64,000 nt of DNA from Sulfobacillus benefaciens. Its GTDB lineage: Bacteria; Bacillota; Sulfobacillia; Sulfobacillales; Sulfobacillaceae. The stretch spans positions 1 to 64,000 of the forward strand of contig PXYW01000002.1 of NCBI GenBank assembly GCA_003023695.1. The letters are read 5' to 3'. The notes beneath the pieces are model-generated. The model saw only the letters and a list, made by a program, of their open reading frames with translations, was not told the DNA's origin and made no database searches. Shown one piece after another: positions 17,932 to 27,349 of the stretch; position 1 is the stretch's first letter, and the number at the start of each line of letters is the position of its first letter. The translations under genes and the position numbers were made by a program.

Positions 17932-18435
17932 TCAAACTTTGCTGTGCGAGAGCGGATAGGGAGGCCAGCCCGCTACTCGACCCGATAGCTGCCAAGAACT
18001 TAATACCGCAATGCCTGTAAAACATAGAACAACCACCGGAAACCAAGTTCCCGGGCGCAATAGCAAGGGGTACATCGATAACGCAATCCCCGGTGGATGA
18101 TATATCCCTATTCTTACCAACAACCAAAAAGTCAACAATGCTACTCCTGCCGCCCATAGCGGCCCATGCCCCCAGAGACCGACCAATGTTCCTAAACCCG
18201 CACCAAGGGTACTTCCCAAAATAACTGGTAACGGTTGCGCTACGGGTTGCTTAGGCAACATGAGCAAAATACTCAGCGTCGCAGCAAAAGGGGGAACTAA
18301 AAACTCGGTAATATGCCATGGTTCACGGTCCAACCAGGCCAACCCACCTAGTAGGACCAGAACCCATAGCAGCGGGAGTATCCTAATGCGTGACGGAAAC
18401 GTTTCCCGACGCCAAAATTGTCCTAATTTACTCAT
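17932..18435 (-). CDS. HPP-family membrane protein
   Basis: Membrane protein of 167 residues with four hydrophobic helices. Family blocks include LVPPFAATLSILLMLP, then PVAQPLPVILGSTLGAGLG, and the naming HPP motif in IYHPPGIALSM. HPP proteins are found in bacteria and plastids; some have been linked to nitrite transport, others have no assigned role. It is convergent with the ferredoxin gene and follows the FNR gene on the minus strand by 107 bases. The sequence gives no substrate. Confidence 0.82.
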   Translation of the reverse strand: MSKLGQFWRRETFPSRIRILPLLWVLVLLGGLAWLDREPWHITEFLVPPFAATLSILLMLPKQPVAQPLPVILGSTLGAGLGTLVGLWGHGPLWAAGVALLTFWLLVRIGIYHPPGIALSMYPLLLRPGTWFPVVVLCFTGIAVLSSWQLSGRVAGWPPYPLSHSKV

Positions 18436-18542
18436 GATGCACCCTGTTCCTCATAGGGACATAACAATAGCAGACACCATTTAGGATGCAGAAGATTACC
18501 CGCATTTAGGTGCGAACGGGTCGCGCCAGACGAGGTCCTCCC

Positions 18543-19547
18543 TTAATGCTGCCGGAGACTTTTAACGTTAGTGCTATGGGGCAACCCTTTCAATTCGGGG
18601 TGCAGCAATGTGCGGATTCTAGCTAAGGCAATCCCCACCTCTCCAAATCCAGTGGCAATCAACTTTACTTTGCCATCATAGTGTGCCACATCTCCTACCG
18701 CAAATACTCCCTGTCGGTTGGTGCCCATCGTGGATGGCGACACTACAACCCCAGACCCTTTAAGATCCAACCCCCACGTTTTGGCAGGCCCCAAATTCGG
18801 CTGAAACCCTAGACCTCCAATAATCGCATCGACGGGAAGAATTTCCTCGCTACCATCAGCAGTTTTCGCTAAGCGTAGCGCTTCGATTGTGTGCGCACCA
18901 ATAACTTCAGACACTTCGGTAAAGGTGTGGACTGTAATGGTTTTGGATTCCAGTACTTGACGCACACTGTCTTCTTGCGCGCGAAATTCATCGCGGCGAT
19001 GAATCAAATGCACATGCTGAGCATAGTTCGAGACGGCCAAGGCCCAGTCCACCGCGGTGTCACCACCGCCCACAACCGCCACACGGTGGCCCGCAAAGTG
19101 TGTTAGCGAGGGAACGAAATAATAGACACCATCGTCTTCAAAACGGTCTGCCCCCATTGCCGGCAGTTTTCTGGGCACAAATGACCCAAGGCCAATGGCA
19201 ATGAGAACACTTCGCGATCGATGCGTGCCCTTGGTAGTCGTCAGCACAAACTCGCGTTGCGGTCCCTGATTCCGCTCTTCTATGGAGAGCACGGATTCCG
19301 ACAGGCATACCATCGGTTTGAACCGCATCATTTGGGACACCAGAGCATTGGCCAAATCTTTCGCTAAAATAGAAGGGAATCCGGCAACATCGTAAATCGG
19401 TTTCTCTGGATACAGTGCATAAAGTTGTCCTCCTAGCTCCGGCAAACTTTCAAGGATTTTAACCTTCATCCCGTGCAGTCCAGCCATAGTGGCACTAAAG
19501 AGGCCAACGGGTCCGCCGCCGATTACTGTTATATCGTATAAATCCAT
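18543..19547 (-). CDS. Ferredoxin-NADP reductase, YumC type
   Basis: Thioredoxin-reductase-like ferredoxin/flavodoxin-NADP reductase of 334 residues from the ATG at 19547, with GGAAGAGG upstream. The FAD motif is TVIGGGPVGLFSATMAG near the N-terminus and the NADP motif is VAVVGGGDTAVDWAL around residue 160. The redox CxxC of TrxB is absent, as expected for this group. Conserved FAD-contact blocks include ELGGQLYALYPEK and GVFAVGDVAHYDGK. It passes electrons between NADPH and ferredoxin. The 7Fe ferredoxin encoded nearby is a plausible partner. Confidence 0.92.
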   Translation of the reverse strand: MDLYDITVIGGGPVGLFSATMAGLHGMKVKILESLPELGGQLYALYPEKPIYDVAGFPSILAKDLANALVSQMMRFKPMVCLSESVLSIEERNQGPQREFVLTTTKGTHRSRSVLIAIGLGSFVPRKLPAMGADRFEDDGVYYFVPSLTHFAGHRVAVVGGGDTAVDWALAVSNYAQHVHLIHRRDEFRAQEDSVRQVLESKTITVHTFTEVSEVIGAHTIEALRLAKTADGSEEILPVDAIIGGLGFQPNLGPAKTWGLDLKGSGVVVSPSTMGTNRQGVFAVGDVAHYDGKVKLIATGFGEVGIALARIRTLLHPELKGLPHSTNVKSLRQH

Positions 19548-19972
19548 CGGCCTCTTCCTTTCCACATGAATTGCTTTGATGACCACTTTAGTTCCTTATC
19601 ATACTAGAGTATAGAGTCTCTACCAAACTGAGGCTAGTCCTGCAACACATAGACATTTACTATCGTCAAATCGAAAGTTTTCCAAGCGAAGCACAGTTCG
19701 ATGCACAACTCGCATTATTGTGGGCCATGCGAATAACGGCATAGGGGACGCCTTCTAAACCTACTAGCAGCGAAAGGACCCTACTCATCGTATAGTGACT
19801 TGACGAGCAATGCAATACCACACCCCGTTGGCGGGATTACCCAATTTGTCTCTCAGCTACCGTCTAGACCCTCCCTATTCCCTCTTTGTTAGGATTCCCG
19901 TAAATGGTCGTAACACATAGGAATTTCGTGCCAGACTCCTGGTATCAAAGGACAAAATTACTCCTATGTCGT
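19548..19972. other. Intergenic region, FNR / SPFH
   Basis: 425 bases with no intact gene. One plus-strand open stretch (19622-19744) reads like protein but has no start codon; it is listed separately. No terminator or clear promoter is visible. Confidence 0.5.
19622..19744 (+). pseudogene. Possible gene remnant, about 40 codons
   Basis: An open frame ending at TAG 19742-19744 reads HIDIYYRQIESFPSEAQF then DAQLALLWAMRITA, which has protein-like composition. There is no ATG, GTG or TTG with a ribosome site at its head. I cannot name a family. It may be the tail of a decayed gene, or chance. Confidence 0.25.
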
Positions 19973-20944
19973 CTAATCCTTGACCCCTTGAATTGCGGTA
20001 ACGATTCCGGCTAAGCTTTCGAGGTCTCGTGGTAACACAATTTTGGTCGACGGCGATTGTCCAATTGCACTTAAAGCTTCCAACGATTTAAGCTGTAATA
20101 CCGCACGCATTTTATCCTCATTCCATCCGCTGCTCTCATCTTCGGCTAACCGCAGGACAGCTTGGTTGACCAAGCGCACTGCCTCAGCTTGCGCTTCCGC
20201 CAACTTTTCAATTGCGAGGGCCTCTCCTTCGGCCTGCAGAACGCGTGCCTGTCGCGCTGCCTCCGCTTTTAGCACAATGGCTTGTTGCTCTCCCTGGGCT
20301 TGAGCAATCGCCGCCTGTTTCGCGCCCTCTGCTTCCAAAATAGCCGACTCTTTCGCCCCCTGGGCTTGTTCAATAGCTGCCAACTTGTTGGCATCTGCTT
20401 TCTTTTGGGCCTCCATTGCTTGCTGCATTTCCTTAGGCAAATCCACCTGTCGAATCGAGGCTTGGACAATGCGAATCCCCCAATTTCCTGTAGCCTCATC
20501 CAAATCGATACGCAGTTTGGCATTAATTTGCTCGCGATGTATCATAACATCCGCAAGCTTCCGCTGCCCTACTTCGGAGCGAAGCGTGGCCGACACAATA
20601 TTTTTAATAGCTAATTCCGGGTTTTGAATTTCGAAGGTAAAATTCTTGGCATCGACCACTTGGTAAATGAAATAGGCATCAATTACCGGGCTAACATTAT
20701 CAGCCGTGATTACCGGCTCCGGATCCAAATTGATCGTCACAGATTTCGTGCTAACCAGTTGCAATGTATCAATTAACGGGACTTTCATGACGAGGCCCGG
20801 TGACGCCTCACGGCGAAACTTGCCTAGTCGTTGCACCAATCCCAGGGATCCTTGAGGCACCACGCGAAATATGCCTCTTAAAATGCCTGCCACCACTACC
20901 AGAGCCACAATCGACTCTACAACCTGGATCACCATTTCCGCCAT
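19973..20944 (-). CDS. SPFH/Band 7 (slipin/QmcA-type) membrane protein
   Basis: Stomatin-like protein of 323 residues. One hydrophobic anchor lies at residues 5-24. The SPFH domain (about 28-190) contains GLVQRLGKFRREASPGLVMK. A long Ala/Glu/Gln coiled-coil follows, made of repeated EAEGAKQAAI-type units (about 195-260), and the C-terminus is SPSTKIVLPRDLESL. Such proteins oligomerise into membrane microdomain scaffolds. The upstream gene encodes an NfeD OB-fold protein, the classic partner of this family. The gap is 15 bases, so they form a two-gene operon. Confidence 0.92.
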   Translation of the reverse strand: MAEMVIQVVESIVALVVVAGILRGIFRVVPQGSLGLVQRLGKFRREASPGLVMKVPLIDTLQLVSTKSVTINLDPEPVITADNVSPVIDAYFIYQVVDAKNFTFEIQNPELAIKNIVSATLRSEVGQRKLADVMIHREQINAKLRIDLDEATGNWGIRIVQASIRQVDLPKEMQQAMEAQKKADANKLAAIEQAQGAKESAILEAEGAKQAAIAQAQGEQQAIVLKAEAARQARVLQAEGEALAIEKLAEAQAEAVRLVNQAVLRLAEDESSGWNEDKMRAVLQLKSLEALSAIGQSPSTKIVLPRDLESLAGIVTAIQGVKD

Positions 20945-20959
20945 CCCTTCTTCCGGCCA

Positions 20960-21178
20960 TTAGTCCAGTTGAGGCAATACCAACAAAATGGGACCAATCC
21001 TTGCGTTAATCCACACCATAGTATCAGGCAGGAGATCGTCGAAACCCTCTGTTTCGCATGACCAAAGCTCACCGCCTACCTTAACGATTCCGCGACCAGA
21101 TCTTTCTGCTGGAACGCGTTCCACAACAATACCTACCCGCCCCATTAGCTGATCGGTGGCCGATCGATATCTTGGCAC
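20960..21178 (-). CDS. Short NfeD-like OB-fold protein
   Basis: Seventy-two residues from a GTG at 21178, seven to eight bases after GGAGG. The core LMGRVGIVVERVPAERSGRG, then IVKVGGELWSCET, is the C-terminal OB-fold of NfeD proteins. The transmembrane region and the ClpP-like protease domain of long NfeDs are missing, so this is a soluble or peripheral form apart from a hydrophobic C-terminus (ILLVLPQL). It lies directly before the SPFH gene, as usual for stomatin/NfeD operons. It probably supports SPFH assembly. Confidence 0.78.
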   Translation of the reverse strand: MPRYRSATDQLMGRVGIVVERVPAERSGRGIVKVGGELWSCETEGFDDLLPDTMVWINARIGPILLVLPQLD

Positions 21179-21528
21179 AAGAGCCCCTCCTTACTGGCAT
21201 CATACTCCCGCCCGGCCAAAACAACCAGTAATAGGCGTTGCCAGTAGACTAAGGATTTTCCATCCGCTTCATGTGCATGCCAAAATGTCAACCCAAAGGC
21301 CGTGGCGCTGCAGTACCATGTCGCCCTCGACAATAGATCTCAACCCTAGACCACGTCACTTAGAAACCAGACCCAACATTGCCGGGGAAGAGGTTGCCTT
21401 CCCAAGCGCAACCGTATAATGATGTAAGGTCAGTAGGAGGGATCGTTACGACGCTATGCGGATCGAACTTTGTGAGCTCGACCCGTTGCGTCATCCTATT
21501 TTTAGAATATGACTATTAGCACCCGTCT
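21179..21528. other. Intergenic region, S9 peptidase / NfeD
   Basis: 350 bases without a convincing gene. It should hold the promoter of the NfeD-SPFH pair on the minus strand and contains an orphan plus-strand promoter-like element at 21394-21440. Confidence 0.45.
21394..21440 (+). promoter_or_regulatory. Orphan promoter-like element with AGGAGG
   Basis: TTGCCT, a 15-base spacer and a perfect TATAAT at 21415-21420, followed at 21435-21440 by AGGAGG. No start codon sits at usable spacing; the nearest ATG (21456) is 15 bases on and opens only 18 codons. The next gene runs the other way. Confidence 0.3.
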
Positions 21529-23313
21529 TCAATCTTTCGCCCGTTGCCGTTCCAAAAATTCCGTAATCGCGCGATAGGCACGAATTTCGTTGTCTTTTTT
21601 AGTAAATCCATGACCTTCGTCTTCCAGTACCAGATATTCCACTGTTCTCCCCCGGTCCCGCAACGCAGCCACCATTTGGTCAGACTCTGCTTTGACAACG
21701 CGGGGATCGTTAGCTCCTTGGACAACCAGCATAGGACGCGTCATGTGTTCCACATAGGTAATAGGAGAATCCTCGATAAATCGTTGGGCGTCTTTTTCTG
21801 GATCTCCTAAAAAGCGATGCATGATAGGCTTCCAGGTCTCGGGAACGGAGGCCGCAAATGTCCGCAAGTCTGACGGTCCGAAAATATCCACGACGGCACG
21901 GAAACGCTCGGGATGTCTCCCGTGCAGCAAAAGTGCCATGTAGCCCCCGTAACTACCGCCTACGACGAACAATTTTTCTGCATCCATCCATCCCTTTGCT
22001 GCAAGCCAGTCCAATCCAGCCAATATATCTTTTCGGGGTCCCCCACCCCAATCACCCTCGACCATTTGAGCAAAACGCTGACCATAGCCCGTGCTGCCCC
22101 GAAAGTTCGGCGAAAATATTTGATATCCCAGTTGGGTCAAATATTGAAACAGGGGGCGAAATTGACGACGTTCAATGGCTTGAGGTCCTCCATGCGGCCA
22201 TAAAATGGTGTATCCGTTACGAGTAGCAGGGGAAAACCACAAGGATTCGATTTCCAAACCGTCGAAAGATGGATAACGAATCACTTTGGCATGCGTAGCA
22301 TCTGCAACACTAATGCCCAAGGAGCGATTTTCAGTGAGTGCCTGCCATTCCCCTCCTAGTAGACGGAACAAATTCGTCGGAGCAGTTTCCGATTGCCCTG
22401 CTACATACCACGTACCACTTTTGGTCACCGTCTGTTGGGTAACCACAGTGACTGGCAAAGTGACTTCTTCGGGTTGTGGGTCCTCGGTGGGCACTCGATA
22501 GGCGCGCTGATCCACGCCACAATCCGTCAGACATAAGATCTGTTTACGCGTGCGATCGTATTGCAAGTCGACGATGTCTTCTCCGGGAATCTCTAACACC
22601 TTATCAAGTACCTTCTGGTCACTACGATACCGGGCCAAATAATTGTGTTCGGCTTGATAATTGGTCGCCAGCCATACTTCGGTTTCACTCACAAAGACGG
22701 CACTGGAGACCACATGAGCGTCCTGCGGTTGAGGCACAACTGACACCAAACCTTGGGAGTTGCCGAACCACGCGGTCATATGGGTGTTGGCATATGATTT
22801 CAAGGCAATCCAGGCGGTTTCCTGAGGAGATACTTGCATGATAATTGTCGGCACGTCACTACCTTCCAACAGTAATGTATCGGTTCCCGTAGACAAATCT
22901 CGAATGTAGTTGTTATAAAACTGCGGATTTTCATGGTTCGATGCATAATATAATCTGTTGCCATCCTCACTAAGATGGAGCACGTGGTGGCGAAATCCTG
23001 GGTGAACAATCAGCGGGACCAGTTCGCCGCCTTTGGGAGGAAGCAAATACAGTTGGGTCGTTTCATCTCCTGCATCATCCGCCGCGACTACCAGGTACCG
23101 TGCTTCAGGATCGTAGTCCACGGTGCGAAAATTTTTCCCTCCATGAGAAATCATCACGGGATAGTGCGACTCCAAACCTAATTCCCACACCTCGTAACTT
23201 CCTGAAAGGTTGCTAATGACGGCTGCGGTATCCGATACCTCGGAAACCGAAAAACCGATCACCGATGCATAGCGATAGAATTCTTCAATGTCTGGTGGTG
23301 GAAAAATTACCAT
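21529..23313 (-). CDS. S9-family (prolyl oligopeptidase-like) serine peptidase
   Basis: Peptidase of 594 residues. The first two-thirds form a beta-propeller-like region with WD-type repeats. The C-terminal alpha/beta-hydrolase domain holds the triad: Ser in [13 protein letters not shown], Asp in [10 protein letters not shown] and His in [11 protein letters not shown]. The oxyanion segment [13 protein letters not shown] is also typical of acylaminoacyl-peptidase-like S9 enzymes. There is no signal peptide, so it is cytoplasmic. The ATG at 23313 follows GGGGGA by 11 bases. A second S9 peptidase lies at 42392-44395 and differs in length and N-terminus. Confidence 0.9.
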   Translation of the reverse strand: MVIFPPPDIEEFYRYASVIGFSVSEVSDTAAVISNLSGSYEVWELGLESHYPVMISHGGKNFRTVDYDPEARYLVVAADDAGDETTQLYLLPPKGGELVPLIVHPGFRHHVLHLSEDGNRLYYASNHENPQFYNNYIRDLSTGTDTLLLEGSDVPTIIMQVSPQETAWIALKSYANTHMTAWFGNSQGLVSVVPQPQDAHVVSSAVFVSETEVWLATNYQAEHNYLARYRSDQKVLDKVLEIPGEDIVDLQYDRTRKQILCLTDCGVDQRAYRVPTEDPQPEEVTLPVTVVTQQTVTKSGTWYVAGQSETAPTNLFRLLGGEWQALTENRSLGISVADATHAKVIRYPSFDGLEIESLWFSPATRNGYTILWPHGGPQAIERRQFRPLFQYLTQLGYQIFSPNFRGSTGYGQRFAQMVEGDWGGGPRKDILAGLDWLAAKGWMDAEKLFVVGGSYGGYMALLLHGRHPERFRAVVDIFGPSDLRTFAASVPETWKPIMHRFLGDPEKDAQRFIEDSPITYVEHMTRPMLVVQGANDPRVVKAESDQMVAALRDRGRTVEYLVLEDEGHGFTKKDNEIRAYRAITEFLERQRAKD

Positions 23314-23342
23314 GAGTTGTTAAGTCCCCCTTCATATTCCAA

Positions 23343-24182
23343 CTAAATCTTTGTTGGTCCGTCGGTTAATCCCGCTGCCACAAAAATGTCATGCATGGCG
23401 ATGAGTCTTTCGAGGCGATCCAGCCAAAGATCTCGATAGTGTTCGCTTAGGGTACGGCTCCACCGCACCAAAAAGTATAACGGATAAAGAACCGCCTTTA
23501 CATTCTGCACACCTCGTCGGTTTTCTTGATGGACCGACAGCAGTTGAAAAATGTCGTCCATGACGGACGAGTCCGGATGTCTTTCAATCAAAGAAAACCA
23601 AACCCATGCCCACCGATCCATTTCTTCGTGGTTCCAAACCAAGGGTTGAACAATGAATTGGCCTGCCATCAACGCTAAACGCCTTTGGTCTTGTAAAGAC
23701 ACATTAGGATGCCTGGCCAAAGCAGCTGCCGCATCAGCGGTATGAGCTCCCGCATGCACCCACCCCCAATTAGGATGATAACCAGTCCAGTCTTGCTCTT
23801 GAGAAAGATATTGACCGAGTTGCGTCACAGTACCATGCAACAAGCTCTGATTAATATCTGGTGCATTATCCAGGGCATCGCGCTCTAACAGAGCCGCTAT
23901 CGCCAGCCAAGAAAAACTGCGACGCAAAATCGATGGGGCGTCCTTCTCACCCAGATCCAACATGGCATGTTCGTCGTTCGCCAGCATGGACAGCATATGG
24001 GATAAAACGCCTTTAGGCCACATCGTCTTGGCCAGTAACTGGGTAAAAATAGTATAGCCCAGGGTATCGCGAATTTCTGGATCCGGATCTGCCAACACCC
24101 CCACTAACATTTCCAGTGCCTGTTGAGGATTTTTGATCCGCTCTTCATGATTAAGCCATGATTGCAACAGCAGTCGATCCAA
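23343..24182 (-). CDS. DUF2785 family protein
   Basis: Soluble helical protein of 279 residues, beginning at TTG 24182 seven bases after GGGAGG. The block GWVHAGAHTADAAAALARHP near residue 145 is the signature I associate with DUF2785, a family of unknown function in Firmicutes. The rest looks like alpha-helical repeats. It ends 29 bases before the S9 peptidase start, so the two may share a transcript. A terminator at 24273-24305 separates it from the MFS gene. No function can be assigned. Confidence 0.75.
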   Translation of the reverse strand: MDRLLLQSWLNHEERIKNPQQALEMLVGVLADPDPEIRDTLGYTIFTQLLAKTMWPKGVLSHMLSMLANDEHAMLDLGEKDAPSILRRSFSWLAIAALLERDALDNAPDINQSLLHGTVTQLGQYLSQEQDWTGYHPNWGWVHAGAHTADAAAALARHPNVSLQDQRRLALMAGQFIVQPLVWNHEEMDRWAWVWFSLIERHPDSSVMDDIFQLLSVHQENRRGVQNVKAVLYPLYFLVRWSRTLSEHYRDLWLDRLERLIAMHDIFVAAGLTDGPTKI

Positions 24183-24272
24183 TAAACCGCCTCCCTTTTA
24201 AGCAACCCCTCAGCTATTTATCATAACTTTTTGGCGGTCCAATTCGACTGCTCCGTTGATATCGCCCAGGGC

Positions 24273-24305
24273 AAAAAACCGAGCCCAGGACTTTTCCCTG
24301 AACTC
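24273..24305 (-). terminator. Intrinsic terminator after MFS gene
   Basis: On the minus strand the arms GAGTTCAGG and CCTGGGCTC pair, with two G-U pairs, around a seven-base loop. GG and T6 follow. It lies 28 bases past the MFS stop. Confidence 0.8.
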
Positions 24306-24332
24306 AGCGGGTGTTTTACCCATTGGTCATGG

Positions 24333-25661
24333 CTAGGTATTGGCAACCTGACCTCTGGGTTCCACTTTGACATCGGGAACAAATAAAAAGGCTACCAACC
24401 CCACTAATGAACCAACAAAGACGACGCCAAACATCCCGGTAAAGCCATGCCATCCTTCGGCAACCGTCAATAAAATGGGTCCCGAGGCAAGTCCTATCCC
24501 ACGAAACACCGCCATTAAAGACAAGGCTTCCCCGGCTTGATCCTCACGATATAGCGCTAACGCCATCCGATTTAACGGGGCACCCATGGTAAAGGCAGTC
24601 CCAATACCAAGGGCCACCATTGCCGCTAAGAAACGCCATAGAACCAAGTGGGGCCATGCTAACAGCAACCCTCCCAAAGCAGCAGCCACCAAACCAGCTG
24701 CCAGAACCTTACGAGGACCAATACGATCGACCATAACCCCGCCAGCACCAGAAAATATTGCTCCAGTAAATGCCGCCGGCAAAAGAGCGACTCCGGATAT
24801 CAGCACACTAAAATGCAACGTATTTTGGGTTAGGGTGGGAACAAATATGGCGGCAGACATGTCCAGACCTATTAGCGCTGCGCCGATCATCATGGCTATT
24901 CCTGCAGTGTTGGTTAACGGCTTGGAGTCTAAAAACGGCACGGTTGCCGTCCGTTGCCGGAACCAAAACACCAAGAAAAAGGCCAGGGCCAGTACCAAGA
25001 ACACCCATCGTAGCGAGCTATGGACCATAACAAACAGCAAAATGCTGGCTAAAAACAAGGAAAACCCTAGACCCCCGACGATGTCGGGCACCGCCCGTTC
25101 AGCCACCTCCGATCGAGGCACGCGTCGTATCATCAATAAAACAATTAATGCAATCGGCACGTTGACCAAAAACACTGAGGGCCATCCAAAGTATTGGCCT
25201 AATGCCCCTCCAGTCGTTGGACCTAAAATGCTTGCGACCCCAAAAATGGCGCCAAACAATCCCAATGCCATGCCTCGGCGATTTGCGGGAAACAGCTTCA
25301 ATCCTTCAGCCTGAGCATTGGGATAGACCGCTCCGGCTCCTGCACCCTGAATGATGCGCGCTATGACGAACATCACAAAATTCACACTGAAAGCCGCCAA
25401 TAGTGAGGCGAGCCCAAAGGCGACAATCCCCCACAGAAACAAAGTGCGATGGCCAAATCGATCGCCCGCTGCACCTGCCAAAATAGTCGACGCAATATAC
25501 GATACAGTGTACGCAGTAATCGTCCACGCGGTCCAGGTAAACGCAATGTGAAAGCTGCGAGTAATCAGCGGAAACACGGGACCTAATACATTGGTGTCTA
25601 ATGCGCCAATAAAGACTCCCACAAAATAGACGGTGAGAATCCGGTAGTTGGGTTTTGTCAC
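24333..25661 (-). CDS. MFS transporter, drug efflux type
   Basis: Major facilitator protein of 442 residues with 12 or more helices. The start is GTG at 25661 after AAAGGGGATC. Motif A appears as GDRFGHRT between helices 2 and 3, and motif C-like glycines are in GVASILGPTTGGALG. ALDTNVLGPVFPLI in helix 1 resembles the DHA family antiporters (EmrB/QacA or Bmr-like). It probably exports drugs or metabolites using the proton gradient. It follows ctaB by 18 bases and may be co-transcribed with it. The substrate is unknown. Confidence 0.88.
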   Translation of the reverse strand: MTKPNYRILTVYFVGVFIGALDTNVLGPVFPLITRSFHIAFTWTAWTITAYTVSYIASTILAGAAGDRFGHRTLFLWGIVAFGLASLLAAFSVNFVMFVIARIIQGAGAGAVYPNAQAEGLKLFPANRRGMALGLFGAIFGVASILGPTTGGALGQYFGWPSVFLVNVPIALIVLLMIRRVPRSEVAERAVPDIVGGLGFSLFLASILLFVMVHSSLRWVFLVLALAFFLVFWFRQRTATVPFLDSKPLTNTAGIAMMIGAALIGLDMSAAIFVPTLTQNTLHFSVLISGVALLPAAFTGAIFSGAGGVMVDRIGPRKVLAAGLVAAALGGLLLAWPHLVLWRFLAAMVALGIGTAFTMGAPLNRMALALYREDQAGEALSLMAVFRGIGLASGPILLTVAEGWHGFTGMFGVVFVGSLVGLVAFLFVPDVKVEPRGQVANT

Positions 25662-25679
25662 AGAGATCCCCTTTCGGCT

Positions 25680-26579
25680 TTAGTGATGAACCGCAACAAC
25701 CATGGCAAAGAATATAGCGGTCATATAAATCAACGAAAATTTAAAAGTGCGCTTGGCCCAGGTTACCTCCGGTGCCGATTCCCTGATCAGGTAAACATTG
25801 TAACCGATAAAGGTTACCCCCAAAAGAACCGCCACAACCAAATACACCAAGGTGACCACATGGGTCCAGTACAGCAAAACCGAGGCCAGTAATAAGACTA
25901 TACTATAACCCAGACTCTGCCTTTTGGTAACTTGCTCACCCCGAACCACTGGCATCATCGGAATGCCCGCTCGTTTGTAGTCCTCTTGTTTATAAAGAGC
26001 CAAGGACCAGAAATGAGGAGGCGTCCACAGGAAAATGATCAAAAACATCAGCCAGGCCGCGATTCCCAGATGGCCGGTCACGGCAGCCCATCCGACTAGC
26101 GGCGGAAATGCCCCGGCTGCGCCACCAATGACAATATTTTGCGGAGTCCTGCGCTTGAGCCATATTGTGTAGATAAATACGTAAAATAGAAAACCAGACA
26201 AGGAGCATAACGCTGCCACCCAATTGACTAGCAATCCCATCCCTACAAACGACACCAATTCAACCACAATGCCGAATACAAGCGCATTTGCAGGCGCCAT
26301 CCGTCCCGCCGCTACCGGCCTCATTTTGGTTCGGCGCATTACCTTATCGATGTCGCGATCGTACCACATGTTCACCGCATGGGCGCCTCCCGTCGACAAG
26401 GCCAACCCAACCAAGGTTACCACGGTCAGCCCAATACCTGGAAGGCCGCCGTGAGCAACAACCATAGCGCAATATGCTGTAATCGCCAACAGCACAATGA
26501 TCCGCGGCTTGGTCAGGGCGACATAATCGGCCACGACCGCCACCCAATTACGCTCCACCGTCACGAGTTCTGAATACAT
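25680..26579 (-). CDS. ctaB: Protoheme IX farnesyltransferase (heme O synthase)
   Basis: UbiA-family prenyltransferase of 299 residues with about nine helices. The first Asp-rich catalytic motif is NMWYDRDIDKVMRRTKMRP near residue 70. The second motif is in the loop LYKQEDYKRAGIPMMPVVRG near 190. It attaches farnesyl to protoheme to give heme O, the precursor of heme A for terminal oxidases. GAGGTG lies before the ATG at 26579. Oxidase genes are not in the window, but the caa3-assembly gene ctaG is at 6812. Confidence 0.95.
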   Translation of the reverse strand: MYSELVTVERNWVAVVADYVALTKPRIIVLLAITAYCAMVVAHGGLPGIGLTVVTLVGLALSTGGAHAVNMWYDRDIDKVMRRTKMRPVAAGRMAPANALVFGIVVELVSFVGMGLLVNWVAALCSLSGFLFYVFIYTIWLKRRTPQNIVIGGAAGAFPPLVGWAAVTGHLGIAAWLMFLIIFLWTPPHFWSLALYKQEDYKRAGIPMMPVVRGEQVTKRQSLGYSIVLLLASVLLYWTHVVTLVYLVVAVLLGVTFIGYNVYLIRESAPEVTWAKRTFKFSLIYMTAIFFAMVVAVHH

Positions 26580-26989
26580 AGCCGCACCTCACATCTAGTC
26601 GCGCCAAAATTCCCTATGTGACAAGTATTTCATTGATCCACTTTACTGCAAATTTCATTGTTTTCAATGCCTAATAATTACTACTACTAGGCTCTTGGGA
26701 CAAGCCGAGATGCCTGGTTTCTTTGGAAACGGACGCGGTCCCCACCCAACCGGTGCCCTATGGCCATGCGGCTCGTCGATGACCAACCTCCAATCACCCT
26801 ATCGTCACTTCAGAAAAAATTCAGATGAACAATTATCCAAAGTTGGCGTAACTTAAGTCTTCACGGCTTATTAAAAAATTATGTTAAAAAAGACTTCGTG
26901 CGCGGATGGGCTAAACAATAAATTAAAAATTCGCCGACACTAGGAAATTTGGCCTCATGATTGCTGTCCAATCTGGACACACTGTGACC
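26580..26989. other. AT-rich intergenic region with a distant inverted repeat
   Basis: 410 bases between ctaB and a divergent small membrane-protein gene. The right half is very AT-rich. Perfect seven-base arms AAGTCTT (26855-26861) and AAGACTT (26890-26896) enclose 28 bases. No gene, riboswitch or clear promoter recognised. Confidence 0.4.
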
Positions 26990-27310
26990 ATGAAAATTTT
27001 AAGTTTCCTGTTGACTGGACTGGGCCTTTGCTTGTTGACCCTTATTTTGGCTGTTGGAATGAATCACCATTGGTCCCTGTGGTATTTAAGACCTACCTGG
27101 TTTACTTGGGGCGCTACAGTAATTAGCGCGTTGGCTATGGTCATGATTTGGATTCAGCCACAACTGTCAATGTTCCTACTGTTTGGGGCGAGCTTGGTCG
27201 GAATACCCGGATGGCTGGCGGTGTGGGCTGGACCTGGGAGTTTCTTTTTGAGTGCCGCTTTGCTGCTTTTAGTCACTCTGAATCAAGGAAAACCGCCTAG
27301 AGCTCCATAG
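26990..27310 (+). CDS. Small hypothetical membrane protein
   Basis: About 106 residues from ATG 26990 (another ATG at 26957 is possible). Three or four hydrophobic helices cover almost the whole chain, separated by short loops such as NHHWSLWYLRPTW and IQPQLS. No family recognised. Neither start has a good ribosome site, unusual here, so translation may be leaderless or weak. The gene ends just before the bidirectional hairpin at 27316-27342. Hydrophobic pattern and stop position make it plausible, but it is not proven. Confidence 0.5.
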   Translation: MKILSFLLTGLGLCLLTLILAVGMNHHWSLWYLRPTWFTWGATVISALAMVMIWIQPQLSMFLLFGASLVGIPGWLAVWAGPGSFFLSAALLLLVTLNQGKPPRAP

Positions 27311-27315
27311 CGCGG

Positions 27316-27342
27316 AAAAGGCGATCCCTGCCTGGGATCGCC
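27316..27342 (-). terminator. Intrinsic terminator after hsp20
   Basis: Perfect nine-base stem GGCGATCCC / GGGATCGCC with a five-base loop. On the minus strand it is followed by TTTT, eight bases past the hsp20 stop. It also lies beyond the convergent small gene. Confidence 0.8.
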
Positions 27343-27349
27343 CTACTGC

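Noticed and set aside
24586-25314. Plus-strand open frame of 242 codons
   Set aside because: Antisense shadow of the MFS gene, rich in Lys, Pro and Thr as expected from reversed hydrophobic codons.
26580-26989. Riboswitch or structured leader before the small membrane gene
   Set aside because: Only one seven-base inverted repeat was found; no known riboswitch core could be recognised.
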